Shown here piece after piece: positions 43,620 to 56,090 of a DNA stretch of 64,000 nucleotides. This DNA is from Lytechinus pictus. Its lineage: Eukaryota > Echinodermata > Echinoidea > Temnopleuroida > Toxopneustidae. The translations under genes and the position numbers were made by a program. Below the pieces are notes generated by a model. It was not told the origin of the DNA, ran no database searches, and was given only the letters and a program-made list of their open reading frames with translations. Numbering within the stretch: position 1 is the first letter of the stretch; every line of letters starts with the position of its first letter. The stretch lies in assembly GCF_037042905.1 (NCBI RefSeq), contig NW_026974141.1, forward strand, positions 4,580,001 through 4,644,000. Reading direction: 5' to 3'.

Positions 43620-45600
43620 AAGATCTCTAATTTTCATCAAGAAATTATAAAGTTATTCCAGTTTAAGTCGCGCATATTCATCCAAATTTGTGGTCATTGT
43701 CTTTAATGTAAAGTCAATGGAATACAGAATCAATTTTTGTGACCATTTTGAACCCAAGTCTTCAACAGGCTCTATCTAACTTCTTTGTTTTTGAGCCCTT
43801 TGAAGTAATTTAGGTATCAATGGAAAGGTGAAAGAAAGCTCAATTGATGTGTAATCATGTCACTTTGTAATTTTTCTTCTTAATATGTGTACAATAATTT
43901 CTTCTATTATTAATTCTAATTAATTATGCTAATTACGCAAAATAACAATTACTCGCCTCTTTTTTTGCCAAATGAAGGTGATCATGATAGATAATTTTAA
44001 TAATTTAGTTGGCATCAAAACAGCATCATGTAGATAATTTTCTAAATGAGTTTGTCTAAAGTAGGCCTATTGTTTTTGTAATTTCTAATGTATTTCTTTG
44101 TTTTTCTGATATAAATTACAAGCTCTTTTTCAACTTTAGTATTGTATACATGTACATGTATGTGCGTGGTCTTTTTTTACATATGAAAATTATCATTCCT
44201 TTTGTACTTTGTATGACCAAATAAAAATACAAGTGTGCTATTTTCTGATGTATTTGATTGTTTCACCAATTCCTTATCATATGTACTGTATTCTATTGTT
44301 TCAACAATTTGTTATACAATATGTAGCTTTTGATTTTAGAGACAATGGACATTTGATTACAATTTTTTTTAGGAGGGAGGAGCAGCTGAGTGTAAAATAT
44401 GTATGTAGCATTGTATGCAATTTATTACAAGCATCAAGAATGATAAATATTAAGCTTTAATATATTTTATCAGTTTTCAATGCATTTCTTAAATTTTTAT
44501 ACATACATCGTATTAGAAAGGCCCTGTTTGAGCTATCTTTTTTTGAGAAAAGTAAATAAGTTCAGATTCTAGAGTGAAATCACTGCGCATAAATATACAC
44601 AATTTTTTACACATACATGTACTTCCATACTATTATGAAACAAAACAACAAAATTACCAAGATTTTGTGGAAAAGAACTTACATGTAACAATCCGAACTT
44701 ACCAATCTCCCCATGGATAGACTTGAAAGGCGCCAAATTATTAGTTGAAGCCAAAAGAAAAGGAAAAGAGTGGTCTATTTCTTTCAAAACAAAACAAAAA
44801 ACAACCAGAAAATGACAGATATCAAAGCTCTAAACAACAACAAAAACAGACATCAAAGCTCCAAACAAACACTCAAAACAAGAGAAAGAAAAGTGACACA
44901 AAAACTTGTACCAATTCCATCCCCATTTTCCAGTATAAAACACAACCCCCACCTGCACACCTAACGAAAAAAGAAAGAAAAGGAAATAAAAAAGAATAAT
45001 AAAATTAATAAAATAGGAAAAAAAATCATCAATACAGGACTTAGACCCATCTGGAAATGAAATATTCTTTCCTCAGAGTTTTCATGTATTTTCTTACAAG
45101 AGTGAAAAAAAAATCTGGCCTGCGTTTAAAAAGAATCGGTTAATTTTTTTTTTTTTTGAAGATCAATAGTTAAAGAAAGACTAAATATCCTTGTTTGGAA
45201 CTTTTTTCTACTTACCATCTCAAAATTTTGATCATTTACGCATCCAAAAATTTGATAACCTTTCAAGCTCCGATATCCATACTTGACCTAGGCAAGTATC
45301 CATATTGAAACTTATATGTACAGAAAGTGCACATCGTCGACTCTCTGAAAAAAGGCATAAGATCGCATGCCACTATGTGCGCATGCGCATTAAACTCCAT
45401 TTTCGAGGAGCAGGCCAGACAGAGGCGATATTGAGATATTTAATATGAGAAATCATAATTAAAATCAGTTGTGCATAAAATACATGTGACGTAATCAGAT
45501 GTATTGCAATAAAAAAAAAGAATCAGAATCAATGTACTTGGTATGTAGTATACATGTACATGTAGTGGCATAATCATCTCATCATGTTAACCTTGAAACA
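43620..45600. other. Intergenic or intronic, nothing recognised
   Basis: AT-rich. Lysine/asparagine/glutamine-rich frames at 44745-44999 come from A-rich sequence. No exon or element end is supported. Confidence 0.4.
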
Positions 45601-46030
45601 TTTACCGTGTTTATACTCGATCGGCTTTTGCATCAGCTTTTTCATAGCACGTAAACGCGATTAACTTGCATCGGCTCTCAGTTCAGAATCGGCAATTTGC
45701 ACCACCAAAGTAGTAGGTTCTGTACCGCGAGCCAATGCAGAATCGGCTTGTTTACTACGTAGAAAACATAAAGCCGATTCTGCATCGGCAATCGGTGCGC
45801 ATTTCATTTACTTTACCATTGTGACGTAATTGTAAGCGCACGGATCCTGCGTTGTCTTTATTATGAAGTTTATTGTTGGTGTGCGTATCATTTCAGGTTT
45901 TTGCATCGGCTCGCGGTTCAGAACCGCGAGCTGTAACAGCGTGTAAACGCAGTGCAAGATAAACCAAAAGCCGATTCTGCATCGGCTTTTGGTTCTGAAC
46001 CAAAAGCCGATCAAGTGTAAACACGGTAAA
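45601..46030. mobile_element. MITE with TTTACCGTGTTTA termini
   Basis: Left TTTACCGTGTTTATACTCGA and right CAAGTGTAAACACGGTAAA mirror each other and continue with ATCGGCTTTTG / CAAAAGCCGAT. The interior holds several more copies of GATTCTGCATCGGCTTTTG and its complement, and a CATTGTGACGTAATTGTAAG block similar to 62448-62470. No ORF. Confidence 0.85.
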
Positions 46031-46792
46031 TGATATTTTCTAATAGTAGTGGAAGTAGTGAAATTAATCAATATCAAGAGTTAATTCAATGAAAATAATG
46101 ATTTGTTTAAAATGCAAAATACATACAGCATGAATTACATGCCGATTATTTATGAGGGATCCAATGATGTCGCCCAATTATATGATCAAAATGTTTGAAA
46201 CATCAATTTTTAAATCTTTCTAGTTTGTTATTATTAACAGTATTAAAAATATTGTTATTATTAGTAATCTTTTTTTTGGGGGGGCAGGAGGCGGGGGCTT
46301 CTGCTCCCAGCTCAATCAATAAAGGAATACTTTTTTAATGCATTATTTGCATACTATTTTATGAGGATAATTGTAGCCTTAACAATACCGGTATTCCTTT
46401 TCATAAACATTGAAGTTGTATCAATACATGTACATGTAGGTGATTAAAGAGCTAATCTTTGATATTAACATACATGTGCGCTCAGGCGAATCGTTTTGGA
46501 GCAGGCATGGGGGATACAAGTAGCCAGAATTAGCATGCTAAAATTCATCGCCATATGGTACACAATTTTAATACCGCGACTGCCACCCAGTGTCGCACAC
46601 CAAAATTATCATTCCCAGTTAGCAGCATCCATGCATGCTAATGTTGTCCCGGTGCCTTCTCCACTGACATCCCTGTGCAGGAGACACTCTGAATTCTTAG
46701 TTGCAAGTTACGCTTGATAATGAATAGGGCATAATTTGCCTATCATTATGCCGAGAGGCAGTTCTGTGTTGTGTGTACTGTCGCCCGAGTGC
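46031..46792. other. Intergenic, nothing recognised
   Basis: AT-rich to 46480, then a more balanced stretch with an unrecognised 73-codon frame at 46496-46717. Confidence 0.4.
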
Positions 46793-47200
46793 CGGAGCTT
46801 CTGTCGACTTCAATCTTCATGGCCTAGGGGCGACGGCACATCTTGTTACTCTACAAGTATTTACACTGCGTTCAGACTGTTAAAAACGTTACATGTAGCT
46901 ACCAAAACGATGTTTCAATATATTTTGGATCTGGAGCTTCTTGACTCCAATCTTCATGGCCTAGGGGTGATGGCACGTCTTGTTTACTCTACAAGTATTT
47001 ATACTGCTTTCAGACTGTTAAAAACGTTAGCCTACATGTAGGATGTAGCTACCAAAACGATATTTCAATATATTATTTTGGATCTGGAGCTTCTGTAGAC
47101 TCCAATCTTGATGGTCTGAGAGCAGTTACAGGCCTATACACGTACTTACACTGTTTAGACTATAGCTGCAATATTTACCAAAACAGTATTACATTATACA
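46793..47200. repeat. Three-copy tandem repeat, about 145-bp unit
   Basis: Landmarks GAGCTTCT(G), CTCCAATCTTCATGGCCTAG, CTACAAGTATTTA.ACTGC, CAGACTGTTAAAAACGTTA and GCTACCAAAACGAT.TTTCAA recur in order, two units well preserved and a third decayed. Confidence 0.82.
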
Positions 47201-47397
47201 TGTAATGGATTTCTTTACTTTACAATTTACATAATAGGCTACTGTATGTTTTTAGCTTGTTTGGAAATCACATTAACTGAAATTAATTGCATTATTTGAA
47301 ACTCCCTAAATCTATATTTAATTTATACAAAATTTTTGAATAAAAAATGGCAGCAAGTGTATGGAAAAGTGAGCCTTACTGATCTAGCATGTTTGAA

Positions 47398-48002
47398 TTA
47401 AAGGGGAATCCAGCCTTGGCCATTAAATGTTGTGTTGGGAAGGAGAAAAATAAATTAAACAGAATGGTGAAAGTTTGAAAGAAATCGGACAAGCAATAAG
47501 AAAGTTATAGCTGCTTTAAAATTGAGATCACTAATACTATGTAGATTTCAAATTGGCAACTGGATAAGTAAATTATGACAAGGGGCAAGGACAACTTTCC
47601 CATAGGCCATTTACTTTATTATCAGGGATTAGTGGTTTTCTCCTAAGTACCCATTCCCCTGGGGCAGTAATCTAAATATAACCCAGGTAGTATATTGTTT
47701 TATGTCCTCATGAAAGAAAAATATTAATTTGAAATAAAACTTTTGGGAAAAAATCACATTTTCGCCATAATATGAATTGGAGTACATGGAAGAGTAGTCC
47801 TTGCCTTACATCACTATGACATCCCATATGCAGCCAATTTGAAGTCTCCATGGGTACAGTGATTACCAATATTTACAACTTTTAAAAATTCATAACTTTC
47901 TTGTTGTTTGTCCAATATTGTTCAAACTTTCACCTATCAACTTGTCTGATTTTTCTTTTCCTTATAAAAACAATTTTTTATTTGGGTTGGATTCCCCTTT
48001 AA
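47398..48002. mobile_element. MITE with TTAAAGGGGAATCCA termini (copy 2)
   Basis: Full-length second copy of the 5026-5626 element, same orientation, with nearly the same sequence throughout; differences are scattered substitutions and one- or two-base indels. Confidence 0.88.
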
Positions 48003-48693
48003 GGACTAATTCTTGCAGGCTTACATGTATGCTTTTAACACACTCTAATTAGACTTTCTTAAAAAACATTTATGCACAAAGTATAAAGGAAAAATTATTA
48101 TATTTTTTATTGACTTCATGTTCATAGGCATACACCTGTGCACAGTTCATCCTCTTCTGTTTTATGTCATTTATCCAGCTGTGTTTACACATTTTATCCT
48201 GAATTTGTTTTTCTGGTTTAGAGAACAAAAGAATGTCATTGTCACTGTCAGGTGCTAAGACCTGCAATTTATGATGTCATACCTGTACACTTGTGATTCA
48301 TTGTACAAGCTTCCCCAACGAGGGCCTCCTCACTCAACACCACAAGTGGTCCAAATATGGTCTCTGGGCTGTGGTCTGGGTTTTTGTAGTGGGCGTCACC
48401 CATTGGTAAACAACAGTACTGCAGGTTTTCGAGTTGAGTGATGATTTTGATTGTTATGGAGTTTTACCTGACTATCACGCCTGCTGACTATACCTGTGCA
48501 AATACTGGTAAAACTTGTGTGGTAATGTATTCTAATAAATAAATTCTGAAACTGACCTGGTAAAAGCAGAGGTATTTTTCGAAATAAATGTTGAAATCAT
48601 CTTGATTTCAAAATTTATTTCTTGACAGTAATAATAATATTTTAATAATAAACAATGAAAATAATAATGATAATATAATAATAAAAAAGTAAT
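48003..48693. other. Intergenic; possible retroelement tail
   Basis: GTATTCTAATAAATAAATTC followed by TGAAACTGA near 48525-48552 resembles a plus-strand LINE-type 3' tail. Otherwise nothing is recognised. Confidence 0.35.
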
Positions 48694-49288
48694 TTCAGGA
48701 AGTACTCTCCTGGAGGGGCCACTTTAATACATTGACGAGTGGATACCATGCGCGACCCCCAAAACGTAAAAAGGATGTCTTTTTCAAGATAGGGCACATT
48801 ACGTACATGACATAATAAGGGTGTCAAAAACACTAATATAATGAAAAAAGTGTATCTATTTCGCTATGAAAGCTATGTGCTTAGGGTCAAATTTGTGAGG
48901 GTATAAAAAAAGACTACCGTAAAATAATTTATAAGGGATGCACTTTTTGCCCCAACAGTCAACACTACGTGTTTAGAGTACGATTTGCGTGAGGTGTGAG
49001 AGGTGAGGCCGTACATGTTGTACATGTAGGTAAAGGTAAAACGGTCGTCCGTGACTGATTAAAATATCGCTGCACTTGTTTAGGGGTTCAATTCAGGGAA
49101 TACTTGCTAAGGGTATTGTTTTGTTTCCAATACTTGTTAAGGGTAGAGTTTCACAGGCTATACTTGTTTAAGGGTGCATTTTCAGAATATGGAAAATACT
49201 TGTTTAGGGTGCTTTTCGAGACCCCATGGTCGCGCATGGTATCCACTCGTCAATGGAAGTGCCCCCCCCCCCCCCCCGGGAGGACTCT
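48694..49288. mobile_element. Inverted-repeat element with internal ACTTGTTTAGGG repeats
   Basis: TTGACGAGTGGATACCATGC plus GCGACC near 48730 is mirrored by GGTCGCGCATGGTATCCACT plus CGTCAA near 49228. The outer parts GTACTCTCCTGGAGGGG and CCCCGGGAGGACTCTGT also pair loosely. Between 49070 and 49215 a unit of about 40 bp containing ATACTTGTTTAGGG-type text repeats about five times. No ORF. Confidence 0.75.
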
Positions 49289-49957
49289 GTAAGCTTTTAA
49301 AAGATGAAGTTTAATATTACAAGATCTATATTAAGTAAAAAATGCAATATCGGGCATTCAATTTATTGAAATGTTTTTAAGTTTGAAATGCGTTTGTGTG
49401 ACAAATAAAATGATGTCAATGTTTTTAAAATTAGAATGTTTGGCAGAGTATTTACTGATTAAAGTTTAAACTTAATATTAAATTACTATTTATTTTTAAT
49501 TTGAGAAAAAATAGCCTTCTTGACTGTAGGTGCTCATATCATTTGCTTCTGCACTGTATGAAATATATTAAAGTACATGTAGAAAGAGAAGGAGAGAGTC
49601 ATGACTTGGGAAATTTGCCAAAATTTGTTACCGTGGTTACCTTTAGCGTGTGTAAACAAATAAAAGTGGATGAACTTTTCCCTCCACAAAGATGGATGGG
49701 AGGGGCTGATTGTTTGTTCACCTGCCGATGTCAGCTGGCCAGCGGGGATTGCGCAATACTCAACAGAACAAAACATTCCCCTTTCAAGGTCAAAGCCTGC
49801 AGAGTTTTCACTGTGAACTTGACTTGACCTCGGTTCCATGGTAAAACACGTTCTGGAAAAGGGTATTATGAACGACTGCGGTGGGTAATGAACTCTTGAT
49901 TGGTGGCAATGTTCTAGAGAATTAAATGACTCAATGACTTCATGTTGCAATGAACTT
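49289..49957. other. Intergenic, nothing recognised
   Basis: AT-rich to 49500, then a more balanced stretch 49640-49860 with overlapping open frames on both strands that match no family I know. Confidence 0.4.
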
Positions 49958-50100
49958 GGGGGTGAATGTTTCATGAAGAGTTTTTATAAGTGATTTTCAG
50001 TGACTAATTTGCTCTTAGCCAATCAGATACCAGGATAACTGGTAGCTTATAACATCTGTCTGTGAAATTCGCTGACAAAACTGTTCATGAAATGCACCCT
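49958..50100. mobile_element. Short foldback MITE with central CCAAT motif
   Basis: GGGGTGAATGTTTCATGAAG at the left mirrors GTTCATGAAATGCACCC at the right. The centre reads CTCTTAGCCAATCAGATACC. Related in layout to the elements at 5829, 29340 and 29669. Confidence 0.65.
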
Positions 50101-51175
50101 AGGAGTCAGGATCAATTAGAGGATTAGGGGAAAATGAACCATTTCTTGACAAGTTCAAGAGAAAAAGATGAATAATGCACAAGCACAATGCTGACAATGC
50201 ATTTTGGTTGACCAACAAATTCAGGGAAACTCTCATTAGATTTTTTTGTTAAAAAAATAAAGAAGCAATGTGTATTCCATAGCCTTTCTTCTGTCTCTTG
50301 AATTAGCCTAGACTTGTACTAGTCAGTGTTAATAAAGATCCACTTTGAATTATTATTTTTATTAATGAATCTTTTTTTTTATTATTAAGTTATGGGTACA
50401 TGTATGTACATGTATGCTGTTGTGAAGGGAAGGTGAAGATAGAAAGTAGATAGTGAGAGAGAGAGGGGGGGGGGGGGAGAGGGGAGGGGGGTAGGTTATC
50501 AACTAGTGGAGATAGAGAAAGAAGGGAGAAGGAGCTTTTCATATGATGTAATAGTGGAAAACTGTAGGGAGATTATGCATTACGAAAAAAAATCATTAGC
50601 AAACATACTGACAGGAACAAACATACATGTACTTGCAGGTAAAATACTAATTAATGCTTGCATTCAAGTACAGTATAAAAACTCTTAGTGCATTGATGTG
50701 CATTATGTAGCATTATGTACATTAGATATCACTTGTAATGTACAAGCTTATTGATGACCCCATAATGACCTGATGACATCATTCCCTATGAGTGGGAGTA
50801 TAACCCCTAGGGAGAGGCTAATAATGGAGGAGGGTGTTTCAAGGCGCTACATCATGACCCCGGTAGCGTCATCATCCCTCAGCATCTCCTTCGCACGGTC
50901 CTCTTCCCTCTCTCCCTCTGCCATAAAAGGCCAAATACAAATTATGAATCTCATATTTTCATAACCAACTCTGGATCATACCGAAGTGATGTTCCCTCAT
51001 ATGAGTAAGACCTTTCAAGAAGTTAGGCAGGATTATAGATCTATTTCTGTTACATGTACATCTTGGATCGCTTGGTACCGTTGGATATTAAAGAAAGTCG
51101 AGTAGCAGTGCTTTCTACAGGTGAGTCACTGGACTGAAATACTTGTACATGTATGGAGGTGTGTTCAAGCATCTG
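50101..51175. other. Intergenic, GA/G-rich simple sequence
   Basis: GA and G runs at 50453-50500. No exon supported. Confidence 0.4.
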
Positions 51176-51348
51176 GATCCCGTTTCATATTTTTAAACAG
51201 ACTTGTTGTAGTTACTACATGTACATGTAGTTTTAATAACAAATGAAGAGTTTCTACAAATTTGCCATATTCATCAGATTGAAGGAATTCAGTAGCTTTT
51301 AATGTACTGTAATTACAAATTTGTTACAAGTTCTTTGAAACAGGCCCC
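51176..51348. mobile_element. Short foldback MITE, GTTTCAT type
   Basis: ATCCCGTTTCATATTTTTAA at the left and TTCTTTGAAACAGGCCCC at the right, with CAGATTGAAGGAATTCAGTA inside matching 22139-22284. TACATGTACATGTA lies in its left arm. Confidence 0.55.
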
Positions 51349-52010
51349 TGACTTGTGGTTAAAACATACAGGTGTGTTCATACATGTATTTTTCAAAATG
51401 TACATTTTAATTTTGTAAAAAAAATCTAAACATGTACATATATAGCCTTTTAAATAGGATATCACAGGGAATCATTTTGCTTCCTAAATTTGATTTATAG
51501 CATTTTCTTTCATAAGAGAAAAACTTTCAAAGAGAAAAACTTTCAAGTCAGTTCTGTAGTCCTTTGTAAAACTCTTTGTAAAACTCTTTCATTTGTGTGC
51601 AGCATGCAGTCTACAAACAGCGTGGGTCATATTGCGATGAGATATACATGTACCAGGAAAACTATTCCCCGGGATATTGAAGAGAAAAAAGGAAGAATTC
51701 AGACTATCATAGTATAAAAAGTATTTGTAGTAATTGGTGTTCTAGCATCTAGCTAGACCCATTTTAGTGGTGGTCGCTATTTCACAGCATTACAAAGGTA
51801 ATGGGGAGCCAAAAGGGGAGAAACATCAATGTAAATAATCTGACATCCATATAATACAAGATCGTTTTAAATGTACGTAAATTCTGCAAATACATGTACA
51901 ACAAGGCTAAAGATGGAAATGAATGCAAGTGCAATTTCTCTTTTCAAGGAGTTAGTTTCGAAACACTTTTCATTTGAAATTAGTGGTTGACTGTTCAAAG
52001 CAGTGTTTTT
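51349..52010. other. Intergenic, nothing recognised
   Basis: AT-rich; short A/G-rich frames only. Confidence 0.4.
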
Positions 52011-53008
52011 GTCTCGCCTGCATAGCAGAGCGAGACTATAGGCGCCGCTTTTCCGACGGCGACGGCGGCGGCGTCAACATCAAATCTTAACCTAAGGTTA
52101 AGTTTTTGAAATGACATCATAACTTAGAAAGTATATTGACCTAGTTCATGAAACTTGGACATAAGGTTAATCAAGTATTACTGAACATCCTGCCTGAGTT
52201 TCAGGTCACATGACTAAGGTCAAAGGTCATTATTTTAGGGTCAATGAACTTAGACCATGTTGGGAGAATTATTTTCAAAATCTTAACCGAAGGTTAAGTT
52301 TTTGAAATGACATCATAACTTAGAAAGTATATGGACCTAGTTCATGAAACTTAGGCATAAGGTTAATCAAGTATTAGTGAACATCCTGCTTGAGGTTCAG
52401 GTCACATGACCAAGGTCAAAGGTCATTTAGGGTCAATCAACTTTGGTCAAGTTGGGGGTATTTGTTGAATTACTATCATAACTTTGAAAATTTATGGATC
52501 TAGTTCATGAAACTTGGACATAAGGTTAATCAAGTATTAGTGAACATCCTTCTCGAGTTTCAGGTCACATGACCAAGGTCAAAAGTCATTTAGGGTCAAT
52601 GAACTTTGGCCGTGTTGGGGGTCTTTGTTGAATTACCATCCTAACTCTGAAGTTTATGGATCTATTTCACAAAACTTGGGATATAAGAGTAGTCAAGTAT
52701 CACTGAACATCCCCTGTGAGTTTCAGGTCACAAAACCAAGGTCAAAGGTCAGTTAAGGTCAATAAACTTAGGCCATGTTGGGGTAATTGTTGAATTGCCA
52801 TCATAACTTTGAAAGTTTATGGATAGAGTGAATGAAATGTGGACATGGGTGTAGTTGACAAGTCTTAAGTCACCGTTCAAATGTCATGTATGGTCAATGA
52901 ACGTGGTATGATGTCATTATATGAATGGTGTTTTTGTGAATTATTATTTTATAGTAGTTTTCAAAGTTAGCACTGCTGCTATATTAAATCGCGTAATGCA
53001 GGCGAGAC
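52011..53008 (+). mobile_element. GTCTCGCCTGCAT element with internal tandem repeats carrying DR1 sites (copy 2, full length)
   Basis: Left end GTCTCGCCTGCATAGC and right end TAATGCAGGCGAGAC are inverted. A hairpin (TCTCGC..GCGAGA) follows at the left, then GCGCCGCTTTTCCGACGGCG and the palindrome TTAACCTAAGGTTAA. The body is five to six units of about 165-195 bp, with ATAACTTAGAAAGTATAT, GTTCATGAAACTTGGACATA, TTTCAGGTCACATGACCAAG and GTCAAAGGTCATTTAGGGTC. Perfect AGGTCAAAGGTCA occurs at about 52211, 52407 and 52739. No ORF. Confidence 0.87.
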
Positions 53009-53945
53009 TGCCAGAGGCGTTCCACTTGTTCATGATGAGTGGTGGTCAGAAACCTTCTGTGCCTTTTGGACCCGGCCACTGCTGTCCACTATAGCTATAA
53101 CACTTGTTGTAATGGTGATATTCAAAAATATTTGATCAAAAACAAAAATTGAACATACTATACATACATGTATGTATTAAGAGGAAGATGAGTCTACAGT
53201 ATGCCATCAATAATTCTTGACAAATCACTGCTACAAGAGACATTAAAAACATACCAGTATATTGTGTATCATGGTTGTAATTCTACCTGCCTGTACATCT
53301 ATGGGCTCACGCCAAAAAATATTGAGAATTTGTATCAGAAATATAATCAAGCTTGTTGTTTGGATTTCTGTACACTGTGATGACTAAGAGCTTGAAAATG
53401 AGAGATTGGCAATAATCGTTATTTTTGATGAGTTAGAAATGTGCTGGTACATGTAGAATGGTGTCAGATATTATCTATTCGGAAGTGGAAGTTTGAAGGC
53501 TGGTGTCGGAAGTACAAAAACAAGACTTTATAACAAAAAAAAGATTCAATAATAATATTTATGCTGGCTAGTGTCACATAATTTGGCATCCGTACAACTA
53601 GGTGAAGATAAAGAAATAGTTAATAAAATATTGCCAATTTTCTTTTTTATTGCCAATTTTGATGTTAAACAGGAAGTAATATTGTCTGAAATATTGATTA
53701 TGTTTGTTTTAAGAGTTGTGTTTGTACTTGTGCCAATGATTGTTTTGCAATCTAATTTGTGATATATGCTATTTTTATAATCTGTTGTAATTATTGACGA
53801 AAGTGAAACCAACTATTCAGATCATGACAGATTGTCTCAATATGTTCAGTATTTCCAGATACAACTTAATTGGAATACTAGTTAAACATGTAGACTGGTT
53901 TGTTACACGTATCTATAGGTCTACATGTTTATACACATACATGTA
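53009..53945. other. Intergenic, nothing recognised
   Basis: AT-rich; short frames on both strands at 53546-53812 without family support. Confidence 0.4.
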
Positions 53946-53947
53946 TA

Positions 53948-54557
53948 CAGTTGAGGTTACAGAAGTTTACATACATGTACACCCAGGAAATTCAAAGAAA
54001 AGTTGACACTTGACAGACATCATAAAATTTAGTACTATATCTTCAGAAATATAAATATTAAGCTCTTTCACATGAGGGGTGTTTCAGGTGGAATTGTCTT
54101 TGAAGAAAAAAGTAATATTCCTGCCCAATGTATTCTGTTGTTTGATATTACATTTTCAAACATCGTTTTATAGAAATGTAAATGTCAAATCTATTATTTA
54201 TATTACATTTTCTATCATGATATGTCACCACTAAACAAAATAGTATAATCTGAAATGTTTGTGTTGAGAAGTAACTTACACAAATATGAAACGTTTTTGT
54301 CAAGTTTTTATTTTTAATTTGTCTAAAATGTGAAGATTTTTTTGGAAAAAAAGACACCTAAATATTTTTCAGCTCCTGATGACAAAGTAATGTGATGAAG
54401 GGGCATGACATAACAATTTGTTTGATATCAAATTCGTCATGATAGCACAGATATTTTATAAGAAATAAGATACTGTAAATTTTATGATGTTTGGCAAGTG
54501 TAAACTTTTCTTTGAATTTCCTGGGTGTATGTACATGTAAACTCCTGGCCTTAACTG
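53948..54557. mobile_element. Tc1/mariner-type non-autonomous element
   Basis: TA flanks both ends (53946-53947, 54558-54559). Left CAGTTGAGGTTACAGAAGTT then TACATACATG and right, reversed, CAGTTAAGGCCAGGAGTTTA then CATG are mirrored, and the similarity runs about 85 bp inward through CACCCAGGAAATTCAAAGAA. The CAGTTGA..AGTTTACATACA terminus is typical of Tc1-like elements. The 610 bp interior has no transposase. Confidence 0.9.
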
Positions 54558-54570
54558 TACATCAGTTTTA

Positions 54571-54765
54571 GGGCGTTTTCATGCTTCCACTTTTCAGGCC
54601 AGAATCAGCGTTTTCATACGCGATTAGTCCAAAGCACGGTTGCGTCCATGCTTACTTTCATTTAAACAACATTTCAGAACGCCGATCGTAAACTTACAAA
54701 AAAGGTGCGTTTCTAAACGTTGTTTGACCAGACTCGGGTTTCTGGGGAAGTATAAACACTCCCTT
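54571..54765. mobile_element. Possible short MITE beside the Tc1 element
   Basis: AGGGCGTTTTCATGCTTCCA at the left resembles, inverted, GGAAGTATAAACACTCCCTT at the right. About 195 bp; imperfect. Confidence 0.4.
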
Positions 54766-55079
54766 CGAGGCACCAAAAACTGATGTCTATAGCAACAGAA
54801 TCAAGTGCCTACTGTATACCGGTACTGTGCTTGATGTACTGTACAGTGTATGTTGCATAAAATTTTCTTTTAATTTGATCCCTTAATTAATTGTGGCTTC
54901 AAGCGACATTAGCCTAATAATATAATCAATGAATTTTGGTTGAATTAGCATAACAATGTTGAGTTGTACATGTACAGGTACATATCTGTGTACTGTAAAT
55001 GATTTTGCTTCTAATGACAACAAATAGCTATTGACTTTACATGACATCCCAATACTGTACAGTGTATAATGTTGTCCAC

Positions 55080-55420
55080 GAGAGAGAGAGGGAGAGAGAG
55101 GGGGGGGGGGGAGAAGGGGGGAGGGTGCCAGAGAATTTGATATTCCAATAACAAGTACATGTACAGTAGTTGATATTAAAAATATTGTAGTTGAGATGAA
55201 AGAAAGATTGAAGAAATATACCATAGTTGAGATGTGCAAACAAGAACGGGGGGGGGGGGGGGGGGGGGCAAGAAAAGGAGTGGGGAGGGGGGGGGGAAGA
55301 AGAGAGATTGAGTGGAAAAAAAGAGAGTAGCTTTATAGAAAAAGATAGATAGACAAAAAACATACAGAGGGATAGAGAAAGACAGAGAGAGGGAGAGATA
55401 GAAGCTAGAGAAGAAAAAAA
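55080..55420. repeat. GA/G-rich low complexity
   Basis: Runs of GAGA and long G tracts (55250-55268 especially) separated by ordinary sequence. Proline/serine-rich minus-strand frames across it are artefacts. Confidence 0.85.
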
Positions 55421-55812
55421 CATGACAGGAGCCGGTCTGTTATGTGTAAATTATTAAAGTCGGTCATGTTATGCCGTGTAGGCAGTATGGCAAACGACTC
55501 AGATGACTCATCCATTCATTGTGTAAAATGTCACATATTAAAGTAAGGAGTCACATTTTGAACATGTAGGCCTATACATACAAATTTTCATCAGTATCCA
55601 AGAAGACCAAATAACAATTATAAGCCACTTAAGTAAAGGTATTCTGCTTTTAAAATGAGAAATAGATGTAGATGTAGGGAGAGAAAAGGCAATAAGATAT
55701 ATAGTTTCTTATTTGCAGGGGCAATTTTTCACAATCTACAATCTACAATGTACAATAAAAATCTGCAACATGGTATAAGCTTTAACATTAAACAGTGTAT
55801 GGGTATTTTCCA

Positions 55813-56090
55813 GGGCCCCGTCTTACAAAGAGTTGCGATTGATCCGATCAATCACAACTATGGACGGCCAGCAACGTCAACATCTATAAATGCATGTCTG
55901 TTCAAAATATTTCCTAGCTTAAGCTATGATGTGCATTCATGCATTCATTGTTTTCATGAAAATTCTCTGTGCTTCTCTCTGTTTACAAAGGACATTGGGC
56001 AAATTTCCTGTAGAAAAAATTATGACACTGGTGGATTTCCATAGAGTTACGATTGATTGGATCAATTGTAACTCTTTGTAAGTTGGGGCC
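55813..56090. mobile_element. MITE with CCCCGTCTTACAAAG-type termini
   Basis: GGGCCCCGTCTTACAAAGAG to GTAACTCTTTGTAAGTTGGGG plus CC. It contains ATTGATCCGATCAATCACAA, GCCAGCAACGTCAACATC and GGTGGATTTCCATAGAGTTA. Good copy of the 18165 family. Confidence 0.85.

Noticed and set aside
44745..44999. 84-codon Lys/Asn/Gln/Thr-rich ORF
   Set aside because: Product of A-rich low-complexity sequence; no domain or splice support.
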